The notes under the pieces are model-generated. The model did not search any database, was not told where the DNA came from, and was given only the letters and a program-made list of their open reading frames with translations. Shown here in pieces: positions 22,844 through 35,009 of a DNA stretch of 64,000 nucleotides. This DNA is from Macrostomum hystrix (lineage: Eukaryota > Platyhelminthes > Macrostomidae). The stretch lies in assembly GCA_950097015.1 (NCBI GenBank), contig CATNEN010000002.1:4433001-4497000 (forward strand), given 5' to 3'. Numbering within the stretch: position 1 is the stretch's first letter; each line of letters opens with the position of its first letter. Position numbers and translations under genes: made by a program.

Positions 22844-25054
22844 ATGTCGTTCAGAGCTCGCGTCTCCCGCTTCGGAGTGTCGTCATTTGGCGACTCCACA
22901 TCACTGTTCGTGCACGAAGCGTCGCCGTCAGAGCGTCTCAGCGCGATGGTGTTCTCCTTCTCGAAGCGTTCCACCATCCACGGCCTGAACCACATTGCGC
23001 AGGCGAGAAGCGCTCGAAGGCGCATCTTCTGGATGATAATCTGCACCGCTGCCAGCTGCGGCTTCTTTATCAATCTCTATCACATCGCTGTAAAATATTT
23101 GCAGGTGCCAGTGCTCACAAATGTGAAGCACGACCACATGTCGTTCAAGTTTCCAGACATAACGGTGTGCAACATCAACCCGATCTACTTTCCGCCGCGG
23201 GGCACCAAGCAGTTCCAGGATCTTGTGGATCGAATAGAGGAGTACAATGAGAAGATTCGCTACTACGAACGAAAGATTGCAGCAGTGCCGACGCAGAAGA
23301 GGCCTTGGAAGTTGGTGTACATTTCGCGACTATTGCAAGTAGTAAAAATAGCTGACTATCTGTACATGAAGAGAAATATCAGCCTGTACAGCATACCGCA
23401 CGACACATTTGTACAGTATTGCAAGTACATGGGCCGCATCACCGTTTGCGCCAAGGAGTGGATCACTCACAGGCGTTGGCCGTACGGAGCCTGCTACCAA
23501 CTCAACATGACCAGCCTAGGTAGGCACGCAATCAGCACAGACAACAAGAAAGCCTTCAGCAGCGGGTTCAGGCCGGACCTATTTCTGCTGCTCTACAAAG
23601 GCGTTGAGTACCCCGAGGAATACCGGTACCTGGACTCCCATGGCGCCATCACCATTCCTTCTGGAGTCCTGCTGATGCTTCACGAGCCAGGAACCTATCC
23701 TCAAATTGGCGAGAGCTTCCTTTTGGACAAGTACGCTCAAGTCGACCTTCACATGACCCGGAAGCAGCATTTGAAAAAATTGAACCTTTGCGAGTCCCAC
23801 AGGGACACCTACGACTATATCGACATCGAGACCGGAGAGCGGCGCTTCTATAAGGAGACACGGACAGACTGCGTAGAGAATATATCGCAAACGGCGTACA
23901 AAGGCAACTGCGGCTGTCTTTCGCATGAATTCCCATTGAAGTATGACGATGCCAATTATCCATTCTGCGCTGATTTCGAATGGTTTGAGGCCAACTTCAC
24001 CGACCTGAACTGCTTGGTGGCTCATCAAAACCAGGTGGAGGCCGCTAAGCCATTGCAAACCTGCTACAAAGACTTGTGCGAGCACACATCTTATTCCACG
24101 GTGATCAGTCAGGCCAACTATCCTGCGGTGGTCGAGCGCAAGACTCACCACGGCTGGCTGCGTCAACTTGCCTTAATGGAACAGGCCGAGCTTAAAAAGT
24201 ACGGAGCAACAGATCTGGCCAGCAAAGCGCTGCACCTAAATGAAACCAACCGTGACAGCCTGAACATCAGCACCGCAATGAAGCATGGCTTAGTGAGCCT
24301 GCTCAACATTGAGTTTATAGAGCGCAATTTCATGTACTTACGCATCGTGCCGTCTTCTCTGTTTGCGGATGAGATGCTCGAGGACGAAGAGTACCCGCTG
24401 AGTCGCTTCCTCACCGATGTCGGAGGCTGCGTCGGCCTCTGGGTCGGCGCTTCGCTGATAACGGTTTTTGAGTTCTGCGACCTCATACTGGACTTCCTTG
24501 GCTTGGAGTCCATCTTCAGAAAGCGTCGCCATAGCCGACAGAACGGCCACGCCGGATCCGTAGCCGAGTCAGCGCAGGAGTCCGTCTCGCGAGTGGCCGG
24601 AATGCTTCAACTGCGCGAGGAGGCTGCAAATCTCATCGGTGACGGCACCGCCATGCTGCTGTACTCAACCACCGAGTATGATGACGAGCTGAGGAACAAT
24701 AACACCAACAACTCATCAACTCTGGCTCTGACTTGTCGCCGATTCAGCAAGGAGCCTACAGTGCTTCAGCAACAAATCGAGCAGCGGCCGCAGCAGCAGC
24801 AGCAGCAGCCGCAGGATTTTGAGAGACAGCAACGTTCGCTTCCTCAGGTACCACCGCAGCACCAGCCGATGCAAACGGCGCAGCAATCACCACTGCAAAA
24901 TCAGCAGCACCCGCAACAGCAGCAGCTGCAGCAGCAGCAGCAGCAGCAGCAGCATCATCAGTCAAATCTCACATGCAACTCTCTCAGCGACTGCACCAGC
25001 AGCAGGCGATCCGACACGCGAACGATTCAAATTGGCATGGTGTCCACAGTTTGA
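22844..25054 (+). CDS. Degenerin/ENaC-family cation channel, intronless
   Basis: A single 736-codon frame. The protein should be a trimeric amiloride-type sodium channel subunit of the plasma membrane. Family marks: cytosolic N-terminus with the His-Gly gating motif (IHG, residues 45-47), first membrane helix about 61-85, the post-TM1 signature FPDITVCNINP at 103-113, a Cys-rich ectodomain with N-glycosylation sequons (NMT, NFT, NIS), the pre-TM2 segment and second helix at about 520-548 with the G-A-S selectivity tract. The cytosolic tail has polyglutamine/His runs at about 640-705. The length is usual for the family. The first ATG is chosen; ATG at codon 35 is also in frame just ahead of the HG motif. 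Other well-supported genes here have many introns, so a one-exon gene is notable. Gating stimulus cannot be told from sequence (acid, peptide and mechanical types all exist). Confidence 0.95.
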   Translation: MSFRARVSRFGVSSFGDSTSLFVHEASPSERLSAMVFSFSKRSTIHGLNHIAQARSARRRIFWMIICTAASCGFFINLYHIAVKYLQVPVLTNVKHDHMSFKFPDITVCNINPIYFPPRGTKQFQDLVDRIEEYNEKIRYYERKIAAVPTQKRPWKLVYISRLLQVVKIADYLYMKRNISLYSIPHDTFVQYCKYMGRITVCAKEWITHRRWPYGACYQLNMTSLGRHAISTDNKKAFSSGFRPDLFLLLYKGVEYPEEYRYLDSHGAITIPSGVLLMLHEPGTYPQIGESFLLDKYAQVDLHMTRKQHLKKLNLCESHRDTYDYIDIETGERRFYKETRTDCVENISQTAYKGNCGCLSHEFPLKYDDANYPFCADFEWFEANFTDLNCLVAHQNQVEAAKPLQTCYKDLCEHTSYSTVISQANYPAVVERKTHHGWLRQLALMEQAELKKYGATDLASKALHLNETNRDSLNISTAMKHGLVSLLNIEFIERNFMYLRIVPSSLFADEMLEDEEYPLSRFLTDVGGCVGLWVGASLITVFEFCDLILDFLGLESIFRKRRHSRQNGHAGSVAESAQESVSRVAGMLQLREEAANLIGDGTAMLLYSTTEYDDELRNNNTNNSSTLALTCRRFSKEPTVLQQQIEQRPQQQQQQPQDFERQQRSLPQVPPQHQPMQTAQQSPLQNQQHPQQQQLQQQQQQQQHHQSNLTCNSLSDCTSSRRSDTRTIQIGMVSTV
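24769..24962 (+). repeat. CAG-rich coding repeat (polyQ)
   Basis: Interrupted CAG/CAA tracts within the channel's C-terminal tail, encoding Gln with Pro and His interruptions; the longest pure runs are near 24790 and 24925-24950. Confidence 0.9.
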
Positions 25055-26221
25055 TGCTGTCAGACGCAATGACCTGGTTGACCTGGTCAAATGACCTGGT
25101 CTTTTCAATTGTTTGGCTCCGCTAGAGAGGCAATGCAGTCTGTTTGTTTTTGTAAATAAGTCTGAGAAAGTAATAATTATGTTTCTTGATAGTTTGGGAT
25201 CGCGAACTATTACCTATCTTAGTTTTTATCCAAGAAAGAGAAACACATTCTTCTGGTAGTCGAAATCGACCTCGTGTGACGGACGTTAAATTAACTTACT
25301 TTTTTGTAGCAGGAGCTTCATAATGTAAAGTGCTTGTTTCTGTCTGCCAGCAGTATTTTATTTTTGCTCAGAATAATTGAGCTATAGTGACGATTCGGCA
25401 GTAAAAACTGAACTAATTTTTTTTCGTATTTGAGTAAAATGTTTGTGCTTACTGTCCATGCAAAGTGAATGCAAAAAAACTGGAACTTTTTCTATTATTT
25501 TCATACATGGAATGCTAATGCACAAAGTAAATTAAAAAATTCAATATTATTTTGACAGAACTTTCTTGTATTTACGCAATTAACGTTCTAACAAACTCGG
25601 GTTACATTTTTCCCAAAACAATTTGCGAAGTCTTCACTTCAGCAAAAAAATAAGTTGATTTGATTTTCACTTTTAAGCTTTTACTTTTTCTCGAAGTTCT
25701 TGCACAAAACTTTTGAGTTGTTTTGAAATGACCCTCAATAACGTTTTTGTACTCGAGTTGTGAGCTAAACATTTGTTTTTGTTTCTTCGTGTATGTTGTG
25801 CAACTAAAACTGCAGAGCTACAGTTCATTGTTTCCTAATTTTTACCAACTTGCTTGCCCTGATACTCATGCATGCATCATGATTTGCAAAACACAAAATT
25901 CGGGCTAAAATAAATTTTCATCCCTGTTACAGGATTGATCCTTTGACTTAAGCTACTCTCTACAGTATTTCTGTGGTTTCTTTGGAAAGACGAGTTGGAT
26001 GATGCCAGGCCGTTCGCTTGCCTACTTGATTCCTCTTCGAGTTTCGACTCTGTAAACAAAACTAAAGATGATTGGAATCTGAAAGGCTTAAAGTTAAAAA
26101 GAAAAAAACTGAGCTTAAATTGAAGCCTAACAAGGTAATGGATTTTAAAATTTTCAAACACGGATTTTGGAAACACACTCGGCATGAGACCTTTCGTTAG
26201 TGTACTTTAGCTGACTATACT
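25055..26221. other. 3' flank of the channel gene, nothing recognised
   Basis: AT-rich, probably includes the 3' UTR; no gene, SINE or array seen. Confidence 0.5.
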
Positions 26222-26605
26222 GGCCCTAACAGGTGAGCAATACTGCCTAACAGGTGAGCATACTGTCTAACAGGTAAGCATACTGTCTAACAGGTAAGCA
26301 TACTGTCTAACTGGTGATACTGTCTAACAGGTGAGCATACTGTCTAACAGGTGAGCATACTGTCTTACAGGTGAGCATACTGTCTGACAGGTGAGCATAC
26401 TGTCTAACAGGTGAGCATACTGTCTAAGAGGTGAGCATACTGTCTAAGAGGTGAGCATACTGTCTAACAGGTGAGCATACTGTCTAACAGGTGAGCATAC
26501 TGTCTAACAGGTGAGCATACTGTCTAACAGGTGAGCATACTGTCTAACAGGTGAGCATACTGTCTAACAGGTGAGCATACTGTCTAACAAATAAGCATCG
26601 TGTCT
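26222..26605 (+). repeat. 20-bp minisatellite (CTAACAGGTGAGCATACTGT)
   Basis: About 18-19 tandem copies of CTAACAGGTGAGCATACTGT, degenerate at both ends. Each unit contains CAG|GTGAGC, a near-consensus 5' splice site, and CTAAC, which resembles a branch point. Confidence 0.95.
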
Positions 26606-26751
26606 AACTGGCAATTTTTTTGTCTAGCACGTAAAAAATTTATCTGAGCAGAGCATTAGTGAGACTTTATGCAACTTCAAACCAATGTGCCAGGGGGACT
26701 AGCAGTGGGTGATGAAGCCGAACAAGAAATGCTTTTACTGTTGAAGCCTCA

Positions 26752-27075
26752 ATGTCAAGCAGCATGTGCTCATGCGCGTCAGCCTTCCAACCCGGGGTGG
26801 GGAAGGGCCGCGAGTTGCCATCATCTACTGCGCATGTAATGACATTTCCCACCAGCTCTGATGAAGCCATGCCAGCGAGCTCAGTTGGTAAGAGCTGCAG
26901 CGGGGGTTCGCCTGTAGCCTCACGCTGGGGTAGCCTCGCCTGTAGAGCCCGACAGCGACGCGACAGCGAGAAATTTTCAAGGCCAACTGCCGCAGGCGAG
27001 TTCGTGGACAGAATCTGGCAGCTCAGCAGCGCCATGGACTCTAGCCAGTACTGCAGCATGCTCAACGAGCACTCG
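26752..27075 (+). CDS. Candidate first coding exon, unidentified
   Basis: An ATG at 26752 opens 108 codons ending exactly at a strong donor (CACTCG|gtgagt, phase 0). The last part (FVDRIWQLSSAMDSSQYCSM) looks protein-like and third positions are GC-rich. The start MSSSMCSCASAFQPGVGKGR is not a clear signal peptide. No downstream exon could be linked. It begins 150 bp after the splice-donor minisatellite. The opposite strand is also open, so the coding strand is not certain. Confidence 0.35.
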
Positions 27076-28117
27076 GTGAGTTAATCGTAGGATTAGTGCC
27101 AGACGGTTAGCCACCCGATCTCTGACAATGATGTACAGTTAATGTACTAATTCACTTTTTCATTAATAAAAGTGGCTAATGAGAAGGCTGGCTCGACATC
27201 AGAATCCAAACCACCATAGTGTTATAGGCTATCAGCATATACTGTGGAATCATAGTTGTCTTTTTTTAACACAAATGATCACGCGTGCTCGTATAGTACT
27301 CTGGTGCCAGTGTTTCGTTACACGTGTCTCGTAGGCTGGCTTTTATGCAATTACTCGTACTTCCGCAAGGGTCTGATTACCAGACCTGTTCGTCTACAGA
27401 TGTGACTCAAGCAACTAGCAGCTCAGATTAGTGCAGCTTGTATTTTGCACTTTTAGTCGCGAGGGAAGCTTGAAACAAATTGAACAGCAGTTAAATACGA
27501 AACCTGTCATTCGCTGCGAGCCATCCGAAAGCTGACATTGCAGAGGGGCAGATCGGTGGGTGTCATCCAGCTGCAATTTCGCTTTTTTCGCCGTTCAATG
27601 GCTGCGGTTTCGCCTACTGACCAGGACTTCTAAAATTTCTGCAGGGTCCCATCAGTTTGGGAGACAGACAGACAGCGTGGAGGAAGTAAAGACAGTTTAA
27701 CTGCAATACACCGAAAGTCCAATCCCATCATTCTTTTTTTCTTCCGCTGTTATCCACATGCTCCGTCTGTCACACAAATTTGGCATCATGAATAAATGAC
27801 GATGCCGCTGCAGTGCTGTACGCAAACTGCATGCGAAATTATTTCACATTCGCAATTCTCGTCACAATGCGCAAATTAAGCAACACACAATGCGTACTTT
27901 TCTGCTGCCTTCTCTGTGTTCGTGAAAAAAGGTTTTTTGTGACAAATTGGAAATTGTTTCGGTTCCTCATAATAAGCATGCCCAAGGACAGCTTCTATTG
28001 TGGCTTGGACCTCAAAAGGTTTTTAAAAATAAACATTTACGCTCGTATCTTGTAAAACACCGGACGTATACTTTTGTGCTCACCCTGTCACTGCCTTCCA
28101 CTTCCAACACCCACGCC

Positions 28118-28172
28118 ATGGGCAAACTTTGCGAACTGCTGCTGCTGCTGCTGCTGCTGCTGTGTGTGGATG
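28118..28172 (+). CDS. Candidate signal-peptide exon with (CTG)9
   Basis: ATGG in good context opens MGKLCELLLLLLLLLCVD, followed by TGGATG|gtaaaa, a plausible phase-1 donor. The hydrophobic core is encoded by nine CTG codons. This is the shape of a first exon of a secreted protein, but it could equally be a CTG microsatellite placed by chance after an ATG. The next exon was not found. Confidence 0.3.
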
Positions 28173-31100
28173 GTAAAAGCGGAACTGTAGAAAAAAAACT
28201 GCAGGGATTTAGATTGCACGATAACACAATCAATGTCATTATTGTTTTTTTAATAACTTCTTTAATCCAGCCCTATTTGTTCGTCTTATTCATACCGAAA
28301 GCCGCCACACTCACCTCGTATTTTACAGAGTGAACTGAAACACTTGAATTTTATGAAGGCTCCGTACTGCTGTTCAGTCCATGGACTTGGGGGACGCCAT
28401 ACCCACCCTCAACTCTAAGTGGTGCTGTTTACCATTTAACAGCTGAGTGAACTGAAGCAATTGCGAGTTAGAAGGGCACAAATTGTTCCAGCAGGTCGAT
28501 AATCGAACCCCCGACCTTAAAGTCGTGAGTTTGATTCTTCCCTAGGCTACAACCTCTGCCAAAACAGTTAAACAGCAGTTTTAGTATAGCTAGCGAACAC
28601 GAGCAATGAAGCTTTCTTTCTTTGCCACCACTTACAGCAGCCGTAAAAATTTTTAAAACAGTTTTTCGTAAACTTTCTCTCATTTGTGTATGCAAACTTC
28701 TTAAAACAAAATTTATTTTGGCGAAAACCAACTTTTTTTCCACGCAATTGGGTTCACAAAGTTATTGAAGCATCGATCTGACAATCTAATTTCCTCATTA
28801 GTGCAGACAGTTTGACGAAAAGAAGTTCAATTTGACCCTTTCAATGGATTCCCAGTCGCGACACTATTAGATTCATAAGTACGAATCGTGGCTTGATTTG
28901 TGTCCTGTGTAAAATCACCAGACGAAATAACTGTGAAATAAAAAATAAGCAGGCAATTTGTACGCTTTACAAGAACCGTTTAGCAGGAAAACTTACATTT
29001 TTACTAGTAAGAATAATGTCTTACGCATCGCATCAATGTCCTGAAAAAACTTCCCCCGGGTTTGCAGCTAACTCAACAGTGTGGAGTCGCTGACAGCTCA
29101 CTGACTTTTCCTCTTCAAATCCCTCAGCTTCACTGTCTCTATCTTACTTCCAGCAAGTCAGTCAGTCTACTCGCCCATTTGCTTAGGGACATTGGGACCA
29201 TCTAAGAGCTAATTTCAGTAGCGGCAACAAGAGAAAGAACAAGTTAGGCGAAGACGAGGAAAATAGTCTGCCTGAGAACGAATTAGCTGAACCATCATTG
29301 TCAAGAAGAGAAAAGTGACCCTTAAGACTGTAGGAGTAGCTTGACTAACTACTAATTAGTCAGTTCGGTGATGGTTTCTCCGCTCTCCATTTTTAGCTTT
29401 CTAGCCTGAAAACGATTTAAAAAACAAGCAGCTGAGCAGCTGTCAGCCTTTTTAAAGACTTCCGCAAAAAGAACTCATTTTCTAAAAAATATTTCGTTCT
29501 TTAAAAAACACAGCCTGTGCGCTTTAGCCAGACGTAGTTTATTTAAAAATGCACCGAGAAAAGGGGGCTTTTTGATAGTCTATTATACAAAACTGATCGG
29601 TACCAGACAATGGGATGGATTTAGATGGTTGATTGATAGATCTCTTCTGAATGATTAAGAAGGGCTAATTTAGGCCTGTCTCACCCTCGTGTTTTAGCGT
29701 ACAATAACCTTTTTCTTATGTTTTGCTTTTTGTTTTGTTAACATTTTGGGTAATCAGTTAGTGTATTACTAAAAAAGGAATTTCTTAGCACACCATAATT
29801 GATCTGAGTGTCTGGAGTGCTCAAACTTTGTACAAATTAGTGCACTTTCAATTTTAGTTAGTCTCTTTGACGCTAATCTAACTGAGGCCGCGTTGGAGGC
29901 CACCAAACATGTAGAAGCGTTTCAAACCAGTAAAAGTGCACAATAAAAACCAAACTACCGTTAGTTACCGCTTTGCAAAGTACATCTTCATCGCAGCTCT
30001 AGCTTCTTAAAACAGAGCATTATGCTACGAACACTGCGCTCATTAGCATGCATACTATTCTTATTAATATAAGCTGCTCGCACTGTTGTGCCAGAAACTC
30101 TTTTCTACTTTTTATGGGCACTGAAATCCGTCTCCAACATTCGATTTGACACACGCGCAGCTCTTACCCTTCGAGACTTCCTCCGACTCCATCCCCGGTG
30201 CATCCCACCTCCAATGGATTCCTCTTCCAACAAGTCATTGCAGGAAGATGGAGCGAGCGGCGAAGTGAGTCAGGAGGTCGCCAAAGTTTTTTCGTTTTCC
30301 TTCTTTCCTTATTCTCAGTTTCTTTCGCCGCTTCTTCTGAGGCCTACCCAGGCTGGGGCAATCAGTCTAATAAACTGAACAAATAGACTTTGCTCAGCCC
30401 CTGCTGCCCCGCGATCAATGGCAAATACCTGGGCTCGATGGAGGCCAGAGGCTGCACCGGGAAGGAAGGAATAAGGAAGGGCGAAGGATTGAGCCTAATT
30501 TTTAAGTTGTAATGACTTCTTTGTAAGGCCTCTTTCTGACAGACTATTCTCTTCAACCAACATATAATAGCAAAGTGAAAGATAAGGCATCTCTTTCCCA
30601 TCCTACCTCCATTACTCACCTGACTGCCGTCGAAGTGTAAAATCGATTGCACCCCTAGTCTACTCTGCTTAATGCTGAGAGCAGTGTTTTATCGGCACTC
30701 ATTTCTTGTCTGCCTATCACTTTTTTGTCTTGAAATTGGTGAGTAATTAGCCCGGACAGAGCACTGTGGACATGAATCGCTGTCAGGATCCTCCGGTCTT
30801 CAGTATTAATCTTGTCTGCATTTCAATTCTGCCCGTAAGCCACTCTATAACGCATTTAGCGCTGGTCTCTCTAGGGAAAGTGTCACATTAGAGCTGCCTT
30901 GCCGGCGGTAAAATATGACTGCGAACTGCTGCAGCAAAGTGCGGCCATCAGAGGAAGACAAGACATGCTCTGTCTAACCAGAGCGACGGACCACTCGTAG
31001 AGTTAAATAAAATCACATCACTTGAATGATCTACTACCAGTCGTATCGCTTTTCGAAATTCAAATTGACAGCGTAATCTTGCACCTTCGTCTGGACTTCT

Positions 31101-32596
31101 ACTTTGCTTTTCTGTCAACATCTGCCCGACAGCTTGCCATGTCTCCTGGAGTCTTGCTTCCGGCTTTCAGCAGCTCTCCGGGTGTCTCTGCTGACTTACG
31201 AGCTTACGAGTTTGGTGTCTGCTTTCGCGCCAGCCTGCCAGACCATGGCACCTCCACTCCGTAGCATTGGTCCGCTGCTTAGCAATTCATTTCTTTGAAA
31301 AGTAATCGGAAGGCCAAATCCGGAGCGGCCGGGTTGTGTTTTAAAATGTGCCAACCGCATGGACAAGCCAGCCGCGGATCATTTACCGAGTGCTTCCATT
31401 AGCTGGTCGGCTTCTTATCAGTCGAGGTGTAAAACTGTGCAATATTCTTCTGTGGCTAAGGAAGAAAAATGGTCGAATTTGTCGGTGGAATTCCTATCTG
31501 TCTTTTTTTCTTAGTCCGATAACTTTTCTTCATCTTCTTTTAGATTCGAAGCAGGAAATTGTTGAAATTTTTCTACGCACTCGTAACTTCCAATACCTCT
31601 CCGCGCATTTGAAATGCAGCTTTTATTGAGTTTTTTTTATCAAACAAATATTAGTTAAAAACATTCCCACTACTACTTAGCTGTCTGATAATTCAGTAGC
31701 TTACGTGAGTGAAAATTGCGCTTCTAAACTTCTGCTCTTACAGTTAACTCGTTGTTTCATGCTTTTCGCGAAGAAAGGCATGTGGGGTCAGGTCAGTGAT
31801 ACGAGTACTTAAATCTAATTCGTGGCGTTATTTAGGACCTAAAAATCGTATTTTTTAAGTACATGTTACACCGACGTCCACAGATGACTCTCAAACTGTC
31901 TCTCGAACTGCCAGACTGAGAATTCGCTTTAAGAACGGATTGTGCAGTTAGTGCCTAATAGTACTTGCAAGCGAGGTCCACTGCTTATGGAAGTGTTGTT
32001 CGAATTAGTAAAACATCGCTCGTTCAAAATTTTTGAGAACTTCTAATATCACAAGAAGCCTCTTAAAAAATAACAATAACATTCTAATTCTCAATTTTCT
32101 AATCATACGCTGGTACTTCACAAAAGTTCATATTAGCAGCGTTCACGTACTCCCCTAATCAAGTGCGCACGAACTCCACGTGAGAACCGAGACGAGACAA
32201 GGTTATTGACAGCTACATTTTGTAATTTGACGAGCGAGAGTCAACTGTCACTCTAAGCTCTGAAAGTAGATGCTGAATTGTTTCTACACGAAAACCTACT
32301 CAAAGTGAATCTCAAAGGCTTAACAATAGGTTATTGACAAGCAGTTCCATTGCTGTCAATCTGTTGAAAGAAGCACGACGCGGCTCACGCACAGCTCACT
32401 ATCAAATATTCATTCTCAAATGCTCACAATTTCCTTTATAGATCGTTCTCTAGGTGTGAATAATCTGTTGTGCAACCAGAGTATCTACTTCAAATTGAAG
32501 TCTCATCTAAAACATACGAGACTTCGCAATCGTTCTGTTTAGATACCTATCAGCTATATTTCCAAAAGGCTGCCTAAGAAGTCACTTTCGGTTGCC
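28173..32596. other. 4.4 kb spacer with one SINE, no gene recognised
   Basis: Apart from the SINE-B at 28368-28560 nothing stands out. A 21-nt segment 30244-30264 is bracketed by CATTGCAG and GTGAGTC and would be a microexon if used, but there is no supporting exon nearby. 32400-32596 is presumably the promoter and 5' UTR of the first FReD gene. Confidence 0.45.
28368..28560 (-). repeat. SINE family B copy
   Basis: Reverse orientation: CTGTTCAGTCCATGGACTTG at the left, CAGCTGAGTGAACTGAAGCA in the middle, and a tRNA-like head (ATCGAACCCCCGACCTTAAA, the complement of a B box) at the right. Confidence 0.8.
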
Positions 32597-34050
32597 ATGC
32601 TGCTTCTGTTCATAATCACAATCAGTTGGCATCCCGTGACTGCGGGTGGCTCATTTCAGAGACTTTGGTGGTCGAGTCGCGAGAGCCTCGATAATTACCT
32701 GGCTGTGAGGTTGCGCTCATTTGTTAGTGAAGCCCATTGCATCGCAGCTGCCACTCCCGACTCCGCTGTGCAGCTGGTGGCCTTCAACGCCAGCTCAAGG
32801 CTGTGCACTCACTTCAGGTGTCGCCTGGGCCTGAGCCACTGCAGGAAGTGCCGCAATGCGAACCAGGGAGCTCAGCGAGTGTGGGTGAGTGACGGCTCAG
32901 TTCGCATCTTTTTAATGATGAGTGTTACCGTCTTAGCTGTTTTTACTCCGTGTCATCATTCCAGACAGCTACAAATGAGTGCTGGACCACCGTGCAGCAC
33001 AGGGTGTCCCGCTCGGTTGACTTTTACCGCAACTGGACTCAGTACCAGAGCGAGTTCGGCGATGGACCCGACGGAAACTACTGGATAGGTTGAGTTCTTG
33101 TTTTGATTTTAAGAACCGTACGACATCAGGCGGTGAATGAAGAGCGATTAAAGCGTTTGCCTCTCGCACCAAGGTCCCTGAAAACGATTTCATGGCGAGG
33201 CCACATTCATTTGGGGGCGCAGATGCGGTGAAAAGTCTTGGAGGCTGGTCGTGCGATTTACGCCTTTGAGGGCCAACCTCCAAGGCGCAGTGAGAGTGTA
33301 CACTGCCTGACGATTATAAAGTCAAGGCGGATGTACACACCTGTGTGAGTGTGGGCTTGCGTACAGTATCCGTGTGCATGTATGCTCTGGACTCAGCGAA
33401 ACGGACGGAATTGCGTCCTCGCTTGTTGCGAGTCTAGTGTCACGAATAATTGTTTTCCAATGATTGTTTGGCCATTGTTTGCAGCCCTACCGCAATTATT
33501 ATTATTATTATTATTACCGTAACATATAAATAGTATTAAATCATTAGACGGCAATTGATAAAAGCACTCAGCAGTGTTTCATAATAAAAATCCTGTATTC
33601 CAGTTGCTTAGTTATTGCAACTCTGCAGGTCTGAACCAGCTGCATGCTCTGACTGGAGTCGAAAAGCGCAAGCTCAGGTTCCTGATGAAGATGTGGAATG
33701 ACACGGAGGTCTGGGCTGAGTACTCCAGCTTCTCCGTGGGTCCCGAGTCCGACAACTACCGTCTGAACGTGTCCGGCTTCTCAGCCATTGACGGAGTCGG
33801 CGACTGCTTGATTCGATACAGCGGCGCGCAGTTCAGCACCATTGATGCCAACCACGACGTATCATTGATGAGCTGCTCGAGCTACTACCGAGGTGCCTGG
33901 TGGTTCGCGGGATGCTTCTGCACTCATCCGAATGGACAGTACAAGGAAGTTGACGTCGCGATTGGAGGCCCGTTAGCACAAGGAATAATTTGGTCGCGTT
34001 TCTATGGCTTCCACTACTCTCTCATGGAGATTGAGATGCTCATTCTCTAA
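32597..34050 (+). CDS. Fibrinogen-related (FReD) secreted protein, copy F1
   Basis: Exons 32597-32884, 32965-33088 and 33629-34050, phases 0 then 1, 277 residues. Signal peptide ([18 protein letters not shown]). Exon 1 encodes a cysteine-rich N-terminal module (WWSSRESL ... [20 protein letters not shown]) faintly like a PAN/apple domain. Exons 2-3 encode a fibrinogen C-terminal domain: [70 protein letters not shown] and a C-terminal EIEMLIL. FReD proteins are typically extracellular lectins that bind acetylated or other glycans, often in immunity or development; the ligand here is unknown. Extra cysteines occur at GDC and CFC. The last exon and 3' flank are almost identical to copy F4. A SINE-A lies in intron 2. 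Confidence 0.9.
33131..33515 (+). repeat. SINE family A copy in FReD F1 intron 2
   Basis: The head is decayed (GTGAATGAAGAGCGATTAAA; CGATTTCATGGCGAGGCCAC). The body and the (ATT)n tail ending near 33515 are intact. Confidence 0.85.
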
Positions 34051-34539
34051 GAAAATTGTGGCAAAGCAAGCGACTTTGGAAAAAAGCAAGCTTCTAAAAA
34101 TGAACATTCTACCCACTTCTAACAGTAGTTGCGATCGAGAATATCTAATTATATTGTCAATGGAAAGTTTATAAGCTTGAAGTCACTGCAACATAACGAA
34201 TATGTACCACAAATATTTAAAACTTAAACCATGTTTTATCATATAGACTTTTTTGGCTACAACCTCGTTAGTATGTTATATAAATTTTGTAACCTCTTTT
34301 GAAAGGCTGAAAATGAGGTACGTAACAAAAGAAAACAGTTATCGATGAATAAGAAACCTTAATTCTTTGTACTATTTAGCTTGTTTTTGCTGTTTACTGG
34401 AAGCTTACAAGCTTACACTTTTTATAACAAAATTTTGTCTGTCTGAATCTAAATACAGTAGTCACAGTAAGAAGTGACTGATCTAGAACCTTCAACAGTG
34501 GAGTTAGACCACGCGAGGTATTTCAAATAACTACATTTT

Positions 34540-34800
34540 TATATGCCATAAAATATTCAACCAAAATCCAGATAAAAGGCTAAAAATGTACACTCTACGC
34601 GATCGACTTTTAGAATCACAAAACATTGCACGACGATGCTCGACGATGCTGACTCGGACGACTTTGAAAGTTGGTTCATCGAATAAGGGCGGAAATTTTT
34701 GATCCGTGCGATGGACTTTCACGAAAACCGGTCGTTCGGTTCACGAGCTATCGTGAAGTAGGAAGTGGGTATTTGAATTACCCCAGTTGTGTTTCCCCAG
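34540..34800 (+). repeat. Dispersed repeat family R3, copy 2
   Basis: Blocks AAATATTCAACCAAAATCCA, AGAATCACAAAACATTG, GACGATGCTGACTC, GACTTTGAAAGTTGGTTCATC, GGACTTTCACGAAAACCGG and GAGCTATCGTGAAGTAGGAAG match copies at 6985 and 51670 in the same order. Confidence 0.6.
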
Positions 34801-35009
34801 CAAGAAAAACGGCGTGGATTTTTCACTGTTTACAAGGCCTGTGTCATAACTGTGCGTTATGATATATAAAATATATAAAATGTATTATTAAAGTAACAAG
34901 TAAGAAATTGATCACTTTATCTGAGTTCGGATCCAGTTCCGGTTTTTTGCTTTTTCCTAGTGCTAATTGAAATATATATAAATTAGCTATATTTCTGTAT
35001 GACGCCGAG

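Noticed and set aside
30244-30264. 21-nt microexon between CATTGCAG and GTGAGTC
   Set aside because: Splice motifs fit, but no neighbouring exons exist to support it.
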